A stretch of 6,096 bases of DNA, taken from an uncultured Lachnospiraceae bacterium (GTDB lineage: Bacteria; Bacillota; Clostridia; Lachnospirales; Lachnospiraceae). The notes under the pieces are model-generated. The model had not been told where the DNA came from. It did no database searches and was given only the letters and a program-made list of their open reading frames with translations. The position numbers and the translations under genes are program-made. Positions 1 to 5,443 of this stretch are shown here, in pieces. Location of the stretch: NCBI GenBank assembly GCA_902797565.1, contig CADBTO010000169.1, forward strand, positions 1 to 6,096, given 5' to 3'. Position 1 is the stretch's first letter; each line of letters starts with the position of its first letter.

Positions 1-46
1 AACTCATCTGCTCTGAAGTCCGATGATAAACTGCTTCATATTCCAC
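1..46 (-). CDS. N-terminus of a probable GH13 alpha-glycosidase (partial)
   Basis: Only the first 15 codons are inside the window: a GTG start at 46-44 and the peptide MEYEAVYHRTSEQMS, open to the left edge. A full AAGGAGG Shine-Dalgarno lies 7 nt upstream, which makes this a real start. It is 45 nt downstream of the malQ stop on the same strand, so it is most likely the fifth gene of the mal operon. The 'EAVYHRTSEQ' opening resembles, from memory, the beginning of GH13 neopullulanase/cyclomaltodextrinase-like alpha-glycosidases of Lachnospiraceae, which begin with a beta-rich N-terminal domain before the TIM barrel. An enzyme of that kind would hydrolyse imported maltodextrins in the cytoplasm next to MalQ. 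That a gene starts here is well supported; the family call rests on 15 residues and the neighbourhood and is tentative. Confidence 0.6.
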   Translation of the reverse strand, partial: MEYEAVYHRTSEQMS

Positions 47-53
47 CGCACGT

Positions 54-60
54 CCTCCTT
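54..60 (-). promoter_or_regulatory. Ribosome binding site fixing the GTG start at 46
   Basis: The minus strand reads AAGGAGG here, fully complementary to the 16S rRNA 3' end, with 7 nt before the GTG at 46. No ATG in that frame occurs before codon 14, so this site decides the start. A second GTG 5 nt further upstream is out of frame. Confidence 0.8.
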
Positions 61-80
61 TTATCTGTTCGGTGCTGTGC

Positions 81-100
81 CTTATGCACACTTATGCACA
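81..100. repeat. Tandem 10-bp duplication containing two TTATGCACA boxes
   Basis: CTTATGCACA occurs twice head to tail (81-90 and 91-100). The right copy contains the malQ stop codon (TAA on the minus strand, 92-94) and the left copy lies just after it in the intergenic gap. Each copy contains TTATGCACA (82-90 and 92-100), which fits the DnaA-box consensus TTATNCACA. The duplication could simply be replication slippage; DnaA binding is speculative. Confidence 0.75.
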
Positions 101-1594
101 CTGCACCCGCTCGTATACGCGCGCCATCTGCAGCATCCAGTCGGATAGCTTCGGATCCAGGGCGCTGCGGCGCATCCGCCAAACCCAGTTCCCTTCTTTT
201 TCACCGGGGTCGTTTGTCCGCGCCTCATTTCCCAGATACAGGTAATCCTGCATCTGGATGATGCAAAGATCTGCCACCGAAGCATTCGCGAGACGGATCA
301 CGCCTTCCGCCAGTTTTCGTTCCGAAGTCCCCTCCGGCAGCCCGATATACTGTTCGATCGCATGCCGGGACGCTTCCCCCGCGCTGTGCAGCCAGCCGAG
401 CAGCGTTTCATTATCGTGCGTTCCCGGATAAACCACGCAGTTTTTTTCAAAATGGCAGGGCAGAAACGATTTTTCCTGTGCTTCCCCGCCGTCCACGAAA
501 AACGCCCATTCCAGGATCTTCATCCCGGGATAGCCGGTATGCCGGAGCAGCCTGCGTACGGAATCCGTGACAAAGCCCAGATCCTCCGCAATCACCGGCA
601 CTTCCCCAAGTTCCTGCCGAAGCGCGTCAAAGAGCGCTTCCCCTGCACCTTTCTTCCATTCCCCTGCCGCCGCCGTCCTGCTTCCCGCAGGAATTGCGAA
701 AAATTCATCAAAGCCCCGGAAATGGTCAATCCGGATGATATCGTACCATTCCATGCACCGCTTCATCCTGCGGATCCACCATGCATAACCCGTCTTCCGA
801 TGCGCATCCCAGTCATACACCGGATTTCCCCAGATCTGTCCGGTCTCGGAAAACACATCCGGCGGACAGCCTGCCATCAGCGCCGGCTGCCTGTCTTCTC
901 CCAGCACAAACAACTCCGGCGCACTCCACACATCCGCACTGTCCGCCGCAACATAGATCGGGATATCCCCGATGATCCGGATTCCCTTCTTGTTTGCGTA
1001 TGCTTTCAGCGCCAGCCACTGCTTCTCAAACAGATACTGCAGGAATCCATAGAAGCGGATTTCCTCCGCCTGCTCCGCGTCCAGCTGTGCCAGCGCGGCC
1101 GGATCCCGGTCCCGCAGCTCCGCTTCCCATTCAAAAAACGGCGTTCCGCCATGCAGGTCTTTTGCCGCCATAAACCTGGCATAATCCGTCAGCCACTCCC
1201 GGTTTTCTTCGAGAAACCGCGCAAACTCCGGATCTTCTTTCGGAAAGCGCGCATACGCCAGCCGCAGCAGCGCAAACCGGTTCCGATAGATCTTCCCGTA
1301 ATCCACTGCGGCTTCATTGTTTCCAAAATCAAAGGAAGCCGCTTCGGCTTCCTGTAAAAGGCCCTGCTCCACGAGCTGTTCCAGGCTGATATAATATGGA
1401 TTGCCGGCAAACGTGGAGAACGCCGCATAGGGAGAATCCCCATATCCCGTCGGGCTCATCGGCAGGATCTGCCAATAGCTCTGTCCGGCGCGTACCAGAA
1501 AATCCACAAACTGATATGCCTCTTCTGAAAAGCTTCCGATCCCGTATTTCCCCGGAAGGGAAAATACAGGCAGAAGCACCCCGCTTCCTCTCAT
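92..1594 (-). CDS. malQ: 4-alpha-glucanotransferase (amylomaltase, GH77)
   Basis: MalQ is a cytoplasmic enzyme that transfers alpha-1,4-glucan segments from one maltodextrin to another, releasing glucose and making longer chains for other enzymes. The 500-residue length is normal for GH77. The N-terminus RGSGVLLPVFSLPGKYGIG is the usual family opening. CPPDVFSETGQIWGNPVYDW (243-262) is the conserved loop region of the active-site cleft. The catalytic triad is intact: nucleophile Asp290 in RIDHFRGF, acid/base Glu337 in IAEDLG, and Asp394 in THDNET. The C-terminal EGNWVWR motif (467-473) is present. The ATG at 1594 has a GGGAGG ribosome site (1606-1611) at a slightly long spacing of 11 nt. The gene starts 27 nt after the malG stop, so it belongs to the transporter operon and points to maltodextrin as the imported substrate. 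No damage is seen. Long open frames opposite and overlapping it look like shadows of codon bias. Confidence 0.97.
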   Translation of the reverse strand: MRGSGVLLPVFSLPGKYGIGSFSEEAYQFVDFLVRAGQSYWQILPMSPTGYGDSPYAAFSTFAGNPYYISLEQLVEQGLLQEAEAASFDFGNNEAAVDYGKIYRNRFALLRLAYARFPKEDPEFARFLEENREWLTDYARFMAAKDLHGGTPFFEWEAELRDRDPAALAQLDAEQAEEIRFYGFLQYLFEKQWLALKAYANKKGIRIIGDIPIYVAADSADVWSAPELFVLGEDRQPALMAGCPPDVFSETGQIWGNPVYDWDAHRKTGYAWWIRRMKRCMEWYDIIRIDHFRGFDEFFAIPAGSRTAAAGEWKKGAGEALFDALRQELGEVPVIAEDLGFVTDSVRRLLRHTGYPGMKILEWAFFVDGGEAQEKSFLPCHFEKNCVVYPGTHDNETLLGWLHSAGEASRHAIEQYIGLPEGTSERKLAEGVIRLANASVADLCIIQMQDYLYLGNEARTNDPGEKEGNWVWRMRRSALDPKLSDWMLQMARVYERVQCA

Positions 1595-1621
1595 GGTTTT
1601 TGTTTCCTCCCTCGGAATCTG

Positions 1622-2485
1622 TCAACCTTTCACTGCGCCTGCCATACCATCCACATAATAACGCTGCAGGAACAGGAAGATGACCGCGATCGGTATCGAC
1701 ACACAGACCGCGCCTGCTGCGAAACAGGTATACCAGTCATGGATATATTCCTTTTCCAGCATATTCCAGAGTCCAATCGCAACGGTATAATAATCTGAAT
1801 TTGTCCGGCAGATGACCTTCGCGAAAATGAAATCCACCCAGGGCGCCGTAAAGGACGTCAGGATCGTATAGACGATAATCGGCTTCGAAAGCGGCATCGT
1901 GACTTTCGTGAAAATCTGCCACTGGGTCGCCCCGTCAATGATCGCCGCCTCGTCGATGGATTTCGGAATGGTATCAAAAAACCCTTTCGCAATCGTAAAG
2001 CCCAGCCCCGTCGTTGCGGAATACACCAGCACCAGCGCGACGCGGATCATACTGCCTTCGGACAGTCCTAACGCACGCAGGATGTAGTACACTGCCACAA
2101 TGGACATGAAGCCGGGGAACAGCCCCAGGATCATCGCCATATTCATATAGGGCTTGCGCAGCTTAAAGCGCAGGCGCGAGAGGCTGTAGGAAACCGCGAG
2201 CACGATGAACGTTGAAATGATGCAGGTGAAAACCGCGATAATCAGCGTATTCCCAAACATCCTCGGAAAATTCAATACGTTGCGTTCTGTGAACAGTCTG
2301 ATATAATTATCCAGGGTATAACTCTTCGGGAAAAACGTTGATACATAAGAACCCTTTTCCGCGCGGAAGGATGTCAGGACGATCCAGATCACCGGCAGCA
2401 CCCAGATAAATGCGAGTACTGCCAGAAGCACATGGATCAGGATATTCGTTACCGTCCGCAGCGTGATCGTTTTCTGTCCTTTCAT
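1622..2485 (-). CDS. malG: Maltodextrin ABC transporter permease, MalG type
   Basis: Integral membrane permease that pairs with the MalF-type protein to form the translocation pore of a CUT1-family sugar importer. Six hydrophobic segments are visible at roughly 14-37, 80-103, 116-136, 147-167, 201-221 and 254-274 (numbered from the ATG, 287 residues). The EAA loop that docks on the ATPase is clear: E179-A-A-I-I-D-G185 followed by the MPL turn (197-199). The C-terminus DGMAGAVKG is typical of MalG-like permeases. Two starts are possible: ATG at 2485, whose A is shared with the malF stop (TGATG, 1-nt overlap), or GTG one codon upstream at 2488 (4-nt overlap). Both imply translational coupling to malF. 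I chose ATG; the difference is one residue. The sugar specificity is inferred from the adjacent malQ, since permease sequence alone fits many CUT1 systems. Confidence 0.93.
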   Translation of the reverse strand: MKGQKTITLRTVTNILIHVLLAVLAFIWVLPVIWIVLTSFRAEKGSYVSTFFPKSYTLDNYIRLFTERNVLNFPRMFGNTLIIAVFTCIISTFIVLAVSYSLSRLRFKLRKPYMNMAMILGLFPGFMSIVAVYYILRALGLSEGSMIRVALVLVYSATTGLGFTIAKGFFDTIPKSIDEAAIIDGATQWQIFTKVTMPLSKPIIVYTILTSFTAPWVDFIFAKVICRTNSDYYTVAIGLWNMLEKEYIHDWYTCFAAGAVCVSIPIAVIFLFLQRYYVDGMAGAVKG

Positions 2486-3894
2486 CACATGAACGCCTCC
2501 TCATTTTTATACGACGCAGAGTTTCGATAAGTAACCAGCGCGACGACCGCAAGCACAATAAAGGTCAGGATGCCGATCACCGCTCCATAATTGAAATACT
2601 GCTGGTCCACGGTCAGTTTGTAGAGCCAGGTCACCAGAAGGTCTGTACGGCCTGCCGTATCCCCGACCGATGTTGGATCTCCCTTCGAAAGCAGGTAGAT
2701 CACGTTGAAGTTGTTGACATTTCCTGTAAACTGCGTAATCAGGTACGGCATTGTCACAAACAGCATATACGGCAGCGTAATCCGCCAGAAGATGACCGGC
2801 GCGCTCGCGCCATCCATCCGTGCCGCTTCATACAGCTCACCCGGAATATTCTGCAGAATCCCGGTCACCTGGAGCAGTGTGTATGGAATGCCGACCCAGA
2901 GGTTGATGACGATGACCGTCACCCGCGCCCAGACTTCATTCTGGAAAAACGGAAGCGGCGCGTCAATCAGCCCCATGCTCTTCAGGATCACATTGATCGC
3001 GCCCTGCGGCTGCAGCATCGTCCGCATGATCAAAAGCGAAACGAACTGCGGCACTGCCACGGAAAGCACGAAGCAGAAACGCCAGAATGATTTTGCCCGT
3101 GTCTCTTTGCGGTTGATCACGAGTGCAAGGATCATCCCAAAGATATAATTCAGCGCAGTCGCAAAACCCGCCCATACGATGGTCCAAGCCAGCACAGACC
3201 AGAACTGGCGTCCAATATTCCCGCCAAAATCCAGGATCTTCCCGAAGTTTCGCAGGCCCACCCAGTCAAAGAGGATCAGGTGGTCTCCTTCTTTTGAATA
3301 ATTGGTGAATGCCATACTGATCATAAAGACCAGTGGGACAATGTTGAAGACCAGAATGCCCAGGATCGGCACGGACATCAGCGTAATATACAGCTTCCCG
3401 TCCAGAAGATCTGCCAGATCCTCCCGCAGGTTCTTGATATGGCTGCCGCTGTTGACTGCTTCCTGAAGTGCATAACTGTGTTTCAGCTGCAATACCCAAA
3501 GCAGCAGGAACGCCGCCGTTACAAACAGCGTGACAATCCCGGAAAGCAGGATCAGCAGGGAATTATCCCCCGCTGTGTACTCATACACCTGCTTCGCTTC
3601 GTTCCAGACCTTTTCCTGTACGGCATCCCCAAGTCCGGGAAATGCCAGCAGGTTCGAAACCCCCGCGCGGATCATAAACACCACATATGCCGCTTCCAGA
3701 AGCAGGATCAGGATCCCCTTCCCGACCTGGCGGTGCGCGATGCAGCCTGCCCCCATCACAAGGGCAGACAGCCGCGTGGAAGCGTCCCCATAACGCAGTG
3801 CTGATTGCAGGGAAATCCCTGCCCCCGGCATCCTTTGCTGTGCACCGGTTTCGTTCCCTGATTGTTTTCCTGTTCCATCAGAACGCTTTTTCAT
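2485..3894 (-). CDS. malF: Maltodextrin ABC transporter permease, MalF type with N-terminal extension
   Basis: Partner permease of the MalG-type protein. The first ~57 residues are polar and probably cytoplasmic. About eight membrane segments follow, near 58-78, 112-136, 168-195, 237-260, 271-292, 321-343, 373-393 and 435-457. The EAA loop is E356-A-A-R-M-D-G362 with ITLP at 372-375, in the expected cytoplasmic loop before the last two helices. GNVNNFNVIYLLS (391-403) is a typical MalF-family segment. The extra N-terminal helix pair matches the eight-helix MalF topology, but the loop after helix 3 is only about 40 residues, so the large periplasmic P2 domain of E. coli MalF (514 residues against 469 here) is missing, as usual in Firmicutes. 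ATG 3894 has AGGAG at 3902-3906, 7 nt away, in the 15-nt gap after malE. Sugar specificity is inferred from context. Confidence 0.93.
   Translation of the reverse strand: MKKRSDGTGKQSGNETGAQQRMPGAGISLQSALRYGDASTRLSALVMGAGCIAHRQVGKGILILLLEAAYVVFMIRAGVSNLLAFPGLGDAVQEKVWNEAKQVYEYTAGDNSLLILLSGIVTLFVTAAFLLLWVLQLKHSYALQEAVNSGSHIKNLREDLADLLDGKLYITLMSVPILGILVFNIVPLVFMISMAFTNYSKEGDHLILFDWVGLRNFGKILDFGGNIGRQFWSVLAWTIVWAGFATALNYIFGMILALVINRKETRAKSFWRFCFVLSVAVPQFVSLLIMRTMLQPQGAINVILKSMGLIDAPLPFFQNEVWARVTVIVINLWVGIPYTLLQVTGILQNIPGELYEAARMDGASAPVIFWRITLPYMLFVTMPYLITQFTGNVNNFNVIYLLSKGDPTSVGDTAGRTDLLVTWLYKLTVDQQYFNYGAVIGILTFIVLAVVALVTYRNSASYKNEEAFM
2496..2501 (-). promoter_or_regulatory. Ribosome binding site of malG inside the malF 3' end
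   Basis: AGGAGG on the minus strand lies within the last codons of malF. Its distance is 10 nt to the ATG at 2485 and 7 nt to the GTG at 2488, so it does not settle between the two starts. It shows that malG has its own initiation signal as well as the stop/start overlap. Confidence 0.7.
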
Positions 3895-3909
3895 ACCGCT
3901 TCTCCTGTT

Positions 3910-5184
3910 TTATTCGACCGCGTTTGAATTGATTGCCTGATTCATATCTGTTGTCTTGGCTTCTGCATTATCATGGGTCACATTCCCTGCCACCAGTTCC
4001 TTGCCCATATTCTCTACCGAAGTCCAGAAATTTCCAAAACTGTTGTTCAGCGGCTGGATGTGCGAGAGGTTCTGCGTATCCTGCTGCACCTTTGCCATCG
4101 CATCGGAAGAAACGTCGATGCTGGTAATGGACGGGATGATCCCGCGCATATCATAATGCGCCTGCTGCCCTTTCTCCCCGCCCAGATAAGCTGCCAGACG
4201 TACCGCCACCTGCGGATATTCACAGGTCGGATTGACGCCGATCGCTTTTGCGCTTGCAAGCGGTGTCAGCTGCTGGTCCACATCATGGATCCTGACCTGC
4301 GGCGGAACCGCGATGCCCAAGTTTTCTTTCCCGCCGACTGCCTCCGCCGCGTTTTCATAATCCCAGTTTCCGGAGAAGATCGCTCCCACAGAGCCGTCTG
4401 TCAGCCCTGCCATACCCGCTCCATCCGCATCATTCACGAAATTCTTGTTTGCCACGAGATCCACCAGATAATCCGTCACATCCGTGCCCCTGGTTCCACC
4501 GAAGTCGATCCCCGCAGATTCATCCGTCCCGTCTTCCCCGAACATCGTGCAGCCATTTGCCAGATAAAAGCAGTTCGCATACCAGCTGTTCGAAAGCGGA
4601 ACTGCCACCTTTGCCTTCTCCAGCATCCCGTCCAGGCTCTTTACATCATCCTCCGAAAAGATTTTTTTATTGTAATACATAAACCAGTTGTTCGATGTAA
4701 ACGGCACGCCATACACCGCATCCTCATAAGTCACGGCGTTTACCATTGCCTCCGGGTTGTTTGCCCGGATCTGGTCAAGCGTCTCGCCGCCCAGCTCGGA
4801 GATCGCGTTGATCGAAACAAGGCTGGGGATCTGGTCTGCCGCAAAAAGATATACGTCTGCCGCTTTTTCCGGGTCGTTCTTGATCGTGTTGTACGCATCC
4901 CCTTCGCCGCATACTTCATAACGGAAGTTGATCGTCCACTCCGGATGCTCTGCGGAAAATTCCTCGCATTCCGTCTTGATCCAGTTCCCCTTGCTCTCGT
5001 CCTGGTCTTCCTGCGGTGTCCAGACTGTCAGGTCACAGGTGATCGCTTCCTCGCTTCCGCCAGCAGCCTCCCCGCTTCCCGCTGATTCCCCGGAACCACC
5101 GGATCCGCCTGCATTCCCCCCACATGCCACGAGTGTACCCACCATCGCCACCGAAAGCAGCATCGCCATGATTTTCTTTTTCAT
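3910..5184 (-). CDS. malE: Maltodextrin-binding lipoprotein (CUT1 extracellular solute-binding protein)
   Basis: Extracellular receptor that captures the sugar and delivers it to the MalFG pore; anchored to the outer face of the membrane by lipid. The start at 5184 gives MKKKIMAMLLSV, a standard lipoprotein signal: lysines at 2-4, a hydrophobic core, and lipobox LVAC with Cys21 as the lipidated residue. A Gly/Ser/Glu/Ala linker (22-47) follows, then a family 1 solute-binding fold to residue 424. VYGVPFTSNNWFMYYNKKIF (157-176) is the characteristic hinge/ligand-side stretch, and IFSGNWDYE (269-277) another typical element. An upstream in-frame ATG at 5208 adds eight charged residues and lacks a ribosome site, so it was rejected. 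First gene of the operon and 15 nt before malF. Maltodextrin specificity is inferred from malQ and the GH13-like gene downstream. The sequence has several cysteines in the mature part (50, 73, 92, 205, 212, 321), unusual for an exported protein but with no proven disulfides. Confidence 0.92.
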   Translation of the reverse strand: MKKKIMAMLLSVAMVGTLVACGGNAGGSGGSGESAGSGEAAGGSEEAITCDLTVWTPQEDQDESKGNWIKTECEEFSAEHPEWTINFRYEVCGEGDAYNTIKNDPEKAADVYLFAADQIPSLVSINAISELGGETLDQIRANNPEAMVNAVTYEDAVYGVPFTSNNWFMYYNKKIFSEDDVKSLDGMLEKAKVAVPLSNSWYANCFYLANGCTMFGEDGTDESAGIDFGGTRGTDVTDYLVDLVANKNFVNDADGAGMAGLTDGSVGAIFSGNWDYENAAEAVGGKENLGIAVPPQVRIHDVDQQLTPLASAKAIGVNPTCEYPQVAVRLAAYLGGEKGQQAHYDMRGIIPSITSIDVSSDAMAKVQQDTQNLSHIQPLNNSFGNFWTSVENMGKELVAGNVTHDNAEAKTTDMNQAINSNAVE

Positions 5185-5190
5185 AATCCG

Positions 5191-5196
5191 CCTCCT
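5191..5196 (-). promoter_or_regulatory. Ribosome binding site fixing the malE start
   Basis: Perfect AGGAGG on the minus strand with 6 nt before ATG 5184. It falls inside the longer frame that begins at 5208, so it argues for the shorter protein with the clean lipoprotein signal peptide. Confidence 0.85.
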
Positions 5197-5262
5197 ATCA
5201 AAACACAAGGAACTGTCAAGTTCTGTCCCATAACTAAATTGTTCTACTCAATATTTTCGTAA

Positions 5263-5274
5263 TGTTTCGAAGCA
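5263..5274. promoter_or_regulatory. LacI-like palindrome at the malE transcription start (candidate operator)
   Basis: TGTTTCGAAGCA is an inverted repeat with one mismatch between its 6-nt arms and a central CG, the layout of LacI/GalR-family operators. It covers about +1 to +11 of the transcript predicted from the promoter at 5280-5308, a classic repressor position. The TG...CA spacing is 2 nt shorter than a CcpA cre site, so it is not called a cre. No regulator gene is in the window; function is inferred. Confidence 0.4.
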
Positions 5275-5279
5275 AGCAT

Positions 5280-5308
5280 ATACTACCAAAATAAAATCCA
5301 CTTGTCAA
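5280..5308 (-). promoter_or_regulatory. Sigma-A-type promoter of the malEFGQ operon
   Basis: On the minus strand a perfect -35 TTGACA (5308-5303) is followed by a 17-nt spacer and -10 TAGTAT (5285-5280; 4 of 6 consensus positions), with TGG just before it as an extended -10. Transcription should start near 5273, giving a leader of about 89 nt before malE. A 5-bp hairpin in the leader (5210-5223) is too weak to call as an attenuator. Confidence 0.8.
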
Positions 5309-5311
5309 GGC

Positions 5312-5339
5312 TTTTTTCGCATTTTTTCGAAATTTTTTT
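5312..5339. other. Helically phased T-tracts between the divergent promoters
   Basis: Runs of T6, T6 and T7 begin at 5312, 5322 and 5333, that is 10 and 11 bp apart. Phased A/T tracts of this length are known to bend DNA. They lie just upstream of the malE -35 and could act as an UP-like element or shape the shared control region. No GC-rich stem precedes them, so they are not terminators. Confidence 0.5.
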
Positions 5340-5366
5340 CAATCATTATTTCGTAAATTTTCGTAC

Positions 5367-5395
5367 TTGTTTTTCGTAAATTTTTCGTTTATACT
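5367..5395 (+). promoter_or_regulatory. Promoter of the GH115 gene
   Basis: A -35 of TTGTTT (5367-5372; 4 of 6 consensus positions) is followed by a 17-nt spacer and -10 TATACT (5390-5395; 5 of 6). The start would be near 5402 with a leader of about 42 nt. The fourth TTTCG pair (5371-5388) overlaps the -35 and occupies most of the spacer, so a protein bound there should block RNA polymerase. Confidence 0.7.
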
Positions 5396-5443
5396 GGTCA
5401 TACAAGAAAACCGGCAGCCTGATACAGATACGAGGGAAACAGT

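Larger units (their letters stand above)
5254..5388. repeat. Four paired TTTCG motifs around the two divergent promoters
   Basis: The plus strand carries four pairs of TTTCG in direct orientation: TTTTCGTAATGTTTCGAA (5254-5271), TTTTTTCGCATTTTTTCGAA (5312-5331), TTTCGTAAATTTTCGT (5349-5364) and TTTTCGTAAATTTTTCGT (5371-5388). CG-to-CG spacing within pairs is 10, 10, 10 and 11 nt, close to one helical turn. Pair 1 lies at the malE transcription start, pair 2 directly upstream of the malE -35, pair 3 upstream of the opposite -35, and pair 4 inside the spacer of the opposite promoter. The arrangement fits binding sites for one shared regulator that contacts direct repeats, though AT-rich promoter composition makes some TTTTC recurrence likely by chance. 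Confidence 0.5.

Noticed and set aside
362..1357. Long plus-strand open frame (331 codons) opposite malQ
   Set aside because: It is antisense to an intact GH77 gene with all catalytic residues, and its product is an Arg/Pro-rich low-complexity sequence matching no family I know.
3973..5085. Long plus-strand open frame (370 codons) opposite malE
   Set aside because: Its product is a Cys/Arg/His-rich string without recognisable domains or a ribosome site, and it lies wholly antisense to a clear solute-binding protein. Its openness reflects the codon bias of malE.
5185..5208. Upstream in-frame start extending malE by eight residues
   Set aside because: It would put charged residues before the signal peptide and has no Shine-Dalgarno, while ATG 5184 has a perfect one at 6 nt.
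5210..5223. Hairpin in the malE leader and a second TTGACA at 5214-5219
   Set aside because: The stem is only 5 bp and has no competing partner, so no attenuator is supported. The extra TTGACA would place its -10 on the ribosome binding site, so it is not a promoter.
5263..5274. CcpA cre site
   Set aside because: Between TG and CA there are 8 nt, whereas a cre site has 10, so the palindrome does not fit the cre consensus.
5312..5339. T-runs as a rho-independent terminator
   Set aside because: No GC-rich inverted repeat precedes the T-runs on either strand, and they lie between two outward-facing promoters, where a terminator is not needed.
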